6,956 nt of DNA, taken from contig CAYIOJ010000043.1 of assembly GCA_964365025.1 (NCBI GenBank), positions 1-6,956 on the forward strand. Direction: 5' to 3'. This document shows, piece after piece, positions 4,291-6,956 of this stretch. A program made the translations under genes and the position numbers. The first letter of the stretch is position 1, and every line of letters starts with the position of its first letter. Below the pieces are notes generated by a model. The model was not told the origin of the DNA and searched no databases. It saw nothing but the letters and a program-made list of their open reading frames with translations. Source of the DNA: UBA10003 sp964365025 (GTDB taxonomy: Bacteria; Patescibacteriota; Patescibacteriia; Magasanikbacterales; UBA10003).

Positions 4291-6078
4291 TCACATCTCC
4301 TTCACCACCGGTATGCCCAAAATCCGCAAGCCGCTCTCCATGACTGATTTTACCGCTTTGACCAATTCCAACCGCGCGTTGCGTAATTCTTTATTTTCCG
4401 CTTTCAATACCGGGCATCGCTCATAAAAATCACTGAACAATCTGGCCAATTCGTATAGATACTTACTCAATTGCGACGGGTCGTTTTTCATAGCTGATTC
4501 AGCTGCGGCCTCGGCAAAATTTGCCAATTTCAAAACCAATTGTTTTTCCGCGCCGGATTGTAAAATCGTTAAATTTTTTCCGCCGCTCTTGGCGCCCGTT
4601 TTTTCCAAAATACTATTCATTCTCGCCACGCTATATTGCAGATACGGCCCGGTAAATCCGTCAAAAGACAAGGCCTCTTTGATACTAAACGAAATCGTCT
4701 GCTTGGGCCCGACTTTAATCATGCTGAATTTCAAAGCGCCCAACGCCAAAGCAAAAGCCGTGGAACGAATTTTCGCCGCGCCCCAATCAGCGTGGCGTTT
4801 CTTGGTTTCCGATTCGGCTAAGGCCACCGCTTCGTCGCGTAAGTCCTCATATAAAATCACATTGCCAAGACGCGAGGACATTTTCCCCTCTGGCAGAGAC
4901 ACCAATTCATATGATACATGCGTCATCTGATATTTAAATCCTGACAGTTCCATAATTTTAAATAATTGCTTGAAATAAAAATTTTGCTCCGTGCCGGTAA
5001 GATTGACGCTTTGCGTCACTTTGGGAAATTTTTTAGCCTTAACTTTAGCTAAACCCAAATCACTCGTCAAATACAATCCTGCGCCGTCGCTCTTACGCAA
5101 AAGACCGATATCTAAACCGAATTTTTTCAAATCAACAATAATCGCTCCGCCCTCGCCAATTTGCGCGATTTTCCGACGTAATAATTCGTCCACCATTTTC
5201 TGGCCGATATCTTTAACATCTTTTTCAAAAAATGTTGTTTGATGTTTTACTCCCAATTCTTTAAAAATCTTGGCAAAACCGTCCAGACTCCACTGGCGCG
5301 TGGTTAAAAATAGTTTCCAAATTTTTTTGTCTTTACTTTCCAATTGGCGCAGATATTCTTTAATTTCTTCTTTTTTCTCCGGATGCTCGGCTAAAAATTT
5401 ACTGGCTTCGGCATACACTTGCCCCAGCCACTTTTGTTTGTCTACCGGCGGCTTTTTGCCTGCTGGCAGATTATTCAAACCCCACAAACACTTGGCTACA
5501 TGCGCGCCAAAATCATTGATGTAATTGATGGGAACAACTTTAGCCCCGGCCATCTCGTAAAGTTTTACCAAGGCATTACCAATACAAATATTGCGCAAGT
5601 GCCCCACGTGCACTTCTTTGTGGGTGTTATTGGAAGGGTATTCAATCAAAATTTTCTCGCTTTTTTTCGCCGACGACGCGCCAAATTTATTTTTTTGTTT
5701 TTTAATTTGCCCCAAGACCAATTCCGCCGCCGCGCCGGCATTGAAGAAAAAATTCACATACGGCCCAGCGGCTTGCACCTGTTCAATCAATCCGCCCGCC
5801 ATCTTGTCATTCCGAGCCACAGGCGAAGAATCTTTGAATACCTTATTTCTCAAAGATCCCTCCACTCGCCCCTGCGGGGCTCGCTCGGGATGACAAATTA
5901 AATTCGCCAACTCTTTAGCCGTCTCCACCGGATTCTTCCCATTTTTTTTAGCCAAATCAAAACAAGCGAACGACCAGTCGCCCATGTCCGGATTGGGCGG
6001 CGCGGTTAATTGAATAACGCCACCCACCACGGCTTGTCTTAAAATTTTTTCAATTTCGGATTTGATATCTGGTGACAT
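4291..6078 (-). CDS. argS: Arginyl-tRNA synthetase (ArgRS) with an in-frame repeat insertion
   Basis: It charges tRNA-Arg with arginine in the cytosol (class Ia synthetase). The N-terminal ArgRS-specific domain (about 1-115) carries the AGPYVNFFFN signature (104-113). The catalytic domain has the HIGH-type motif HVGH (157-160) within SNNTHKEVHVGHLRN, the tRNA/arginine pocket stretch INDFGAHV (187-194), LYLTSDLGLAK, and the KMSKS-type motif KMSSR (399-403). The DALR anticodon-binding domain starts near GPYLQYSVAR (477-486) and ends with the usual LGIPV..EM tail. Length is 595 residues; residues 62-92 (CHPERAPQG...VARNDK) are encoded by a palindromic repeat, and without them the protein is about 564 residues, normal for the family. 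All catalytic motifs lie after the insertion and are intact, so it is probably functional. ATG 6078 follows the stop of the RhuM-Fic gene by 1 nt and has AAGG about 8 nt upstream; the two are probably one operon. Confidence 0.96.
   Translation of the reverse strand: MSPDIKSEIEKILRQAVVGGVIQLTAPPNPDMGDWSFACFDLAKKNGKNPVETAKELANLICHPERAPQGRVEGSLRNKVFKDSSPVARNDKMAGGLIEQVQAAGPYVNFFFNAGAAAELVLGQIKKQKNKFGASSAKKSEKILIEYPSNNTHKEVHVGHLRNICIGNALVKLYEMAGAKVVPINYINDFGAHVAKCLWGLNNLPAGKKPPVDKQKWLGQVYAEASKFLAEHPEKKEEIKEYLRQLESKDKKIWKLFLTTRQWSLDGFAKIFKELGVKHQTTFFEKDVKDIGQKMVDELLRRKIAQIGEGGAIIVDLKKFGLDIGLLRKSDGAGLYLTSDLGLAKVKAKKFPKVTQSVNLTGTEQNFYFKQLFKIMELSGFKYQMTHVSYELVSLPEGKMSSRLGNVILYEDLRDEAVALAESETKKRHADWGAAKIRSTAFALALGALKFSMIKVGPKQTISFSIKEALSFDGFTGPYLQYSVARMNSILEKTGAKSGGKNLTILQSGAEKQLVLKLANFAEAAAESAMKNDPSQLSKYLYELARLFSDFYERCPVLKAENKELRNARLELVKAVKSVMESGLRILGIPVVKEM
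5805..5895. repeat. 91-bp palindromic repeat inserted in frame in argS
   Basis: The ends are inverted: TGTCATTCCGAGC at 5805-5817 against the reverse complement of the right end, TGTCATCCCGAGC, one mismatch in 13. Two hairpins lie inside: ATCTTTGA (5830-5837) with TCAAAGAT (5850-5857), and GCCCC-tgc-GGGGC (5868-5880). Read in the argS frame it encodes residues 62-92, without stops, between the conserved parts KELANLI and GLIEQVQAAGPYVNF. Repeats encoding 'CHPER.EGSL...' strings are met in many bacterial genomes as intergenic or gene-invading palindromes; similar in-frame invasion is known for Rickettsia palindromic elements. The family identity here is by recollection of the pattern, not by a search. 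Confidence 0.85.
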
Positions 6079-6079
6079 A

Positions 6080-6955
6080 TTAAGACCTTATCAAATTCAT
6101 CACTATTTTAATCAAGACATCTTTTTCTTTCGGGTCGCTTTCGGCAATGAGCAAGGCCAGAGCAACCAAAGCGTTGTCATTGATTTTCTTTTCTCCGTCT
6201 TCTTTATACAAACAATTATTTTTGTCCAGAAAATAAACAAACAGAAATGACCCAATGCGCTTATTGCCGTCAGAAAATGGATGGTCTTTGACTAAAAAAT
6301 ATAACAGATGAGCCGCTTTTTCTTCAAGAGTGGCATAGAGTTCTCGGCCGCCAAATGTCTGACAAAGATTTTTAACAATTCCCTCAAACGCGCCGCCTCT
6401 GGCCGAACCAAACAAATCGCCGGCTTCTTTCTGACTGACTAGTTCGGTTTTGATTTCTTTAATAATTTTGACGCAATCCTCATATTTCAAAACAAATTTG
6501 GCCTTGACGCCCTTGGGTTTGACCACTTGGCCAGTGTCGTATTGTTCCAGCAGAGAAAGTGTTTTGGAATAATTGGCTAGCAAATTCAAAATCTCTTGAG
6601 ATTGCCCGGTTAATAATTCTTTTTGCGATTTTTCGCGCAAAAAAGAAATGGTGTTTTGAAGCTCGTTGAATTTATCTCGCGCTTCCATCAGCCGTTTTTC
6701 ATTAATGGTATAGCCCTGAATCAAATGATTCTTGAGCGTTTTCGTGGCCCAAGCGCGGAATTGAGTGGCGCGTTGAGAATTGACGCGATAACCGACTGAT
6801 AAAATTACATCCAAATTATAAAATTCAATATGCCGTTCTATTTGACGACTACCCTCTTTTTGAACTGTTGCAATTTTTGCAACAGTTGAATTTTCCAACA
6901 ATTCGCCGGAATCATACACATTTTTAATATGCCTGGAAATACCGGATTTGTCAGT
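6080..6955 (-). CDS. RhuM-family N-terminus fused to a Fic/Doc domain, 5' end outside window
   Basis: The frame is open to the right edge; GTG 6919 is internal because the upstream codons (TDKSGISRHIKN) continue the RhuM pattern, so 291 residues are visible and the true start is missing. Residues 1-90 match the RhuM virulence-protein family: DKSGISRHIKNVYDSGEL, VAKIATVQKEG, IEFYNLDVILSVGYRVNSQRATQFRAWATKTLKNHLIQGY. A helical linker (about 90-150) follows, then a Fic domain with HPFSDGNKRIGSFLF (core H225). The lysine in 'GNKR' is the Doc-type variant (HxFxDANKR in phage P1 Doc, a kinase of EF-Tu) rather than the AMPylating HPFxxGNGR. The protein may therefore modify a target protein by phosphate or nucleotide transfer, but the target is unknown. 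No separate antitoxin gene is visible downstream; argS starts 1 nt after its TAA. Confidence 0.85.
   Translation of the reverse strand, partial: TDKSGISRHIKNVYDSGELLENSTVAKIATVQKEGSRQIERHIEFYNLDVILSVGYRVNSQRATQFRAWATKTLKNHLIQGYTINEKRLMEARDKFNELQNTISFLREKSQKELLTGQSQEILNLLANYSKTLSLLEQYDTGQVVKPKGVKAKFVLKYEDCVKIIKEIKTELVSQKEAGDLFGSARGGAFEGIVKNLCQTFGGRELYATLEEKAAHLLYFLVKDHPFSDGNKRIGSFLFVYFLDKNNCLYKEDGEKKINDNALVALALLIAESDPKEKDVLIKIVMNLIRS
6863..6887. repeat. Perfect 11-bp inverted repeat inside the RhuM domain
   Basis: AACTGTTGCAA and TTGCAACAGTT are exact reverse complements separated by 3 nt. It encodes the near-palindromic peptide TVAKIATV, which is part of the conserved RhuM pattern, so the DNA symmetry may be partly a by-product of the protein. 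Confidence 0.7.
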
Positions 6956-6956
6956 A

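Noticed and set aside
5805..5895. Frameshift or assembly error in argS to explain the odd residues
   Set aside because: The frame is intact on both sides and the odd segment coincides exactly with a structured repeat with inverted ends, so insertion explains it better.
5419..5901. Plus-strand open frame of 160 codons, running through the repeat
   Set aside because: Wholly antisense to argS, whose motifs are unmistakable.
6917..6919. GTG as the start of the RhuM-Fic gene
   Set aside because: Codons upstream to the window edge stay open and encode the expected RhuM sequence (DKSGISRHIKN), so the gene begins outside the window.
1..6956. Alternative genetic code with UGA read as glycine
   Set aside because: TGA closes argS and the histidine kinase exactly where their families end, and no internal TGA is needed in any gene.
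1..6956. CRISPR array, tRNA or rRNA genes
   Set aside because: No regularly spaced direct repeats and no cloverleaf or rRNA-like sequence were seen; the only gaps over 150 nt are 942-1182 and 4092-4290, both accounted for.

Overview
All six protein genes in this window lie on the minus strand. The margins and content point to an uncultured Patescibacteria (CPR) genome, probably Parcubacteria-like: a compact layout, A/T-rich coding with many AAA/ATT codons, a bactofilin, a 7TM-type sensor kinase, a RhuM-Fic gene, and the short GCCTGCC/GGCAGGC palindrome and 'CHPER...' palindromic repeats that recur in such genomes. The taxonomic call is an inference. TGA acts as a stop in argS and in the kinase gene, so the UGA=Gly code of some CPR groups does not apply.

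Layout in direction of transcription (right to left). (1) A RhuM-Fic/Doc gene runs off the right edge and ends 1 nt before argS, so the two look co-transcribed. argS carries an in-frame 91-bp palindromic repeat and is followed by an intrinsic terminator (4243-4268). (2) A compositionally distinct single-gene unit follows: a near-consensus promoter (4201-4229), a leader of about 100 nt with a 24-bp hairpin, a strong Shine-Dalgarno, a membrane-anchored class I methyltransferase, and a terminator (2815-2847). (3) A sensor histidine kinase starts directly behind that terminator, with a TATAAT box 8 nt before its ATG. (4) A 241-nt gap holds a 181-bp fold-back (MITE-like) element flanked by TTA repeats, itself interrupted by a perfect 22-bp palindrome. 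It sits between a TTGACA-17-TAAAAT promoter, embedded in the kinase stop codon, and the bactofilin gene. (5) Bactofilin overlaps the start of a diacylglycerol-kinase-like gene that runs off the left edge and whose nucleotide-binding signatures are altered.

The genes do not form one pathway. argS is housekeeping. The kinase, methyltransferase, bactofilin and DAGK-like protein all plausibly act at or near the envelope. The most notable features are the mobile or palindromic DNA (an in-frame repeat inside a tRNA synthetase gene and a nested fold-back element in a promoter region) and the structured methyltransferase leader. I did not find a clearly new multi-gene system.
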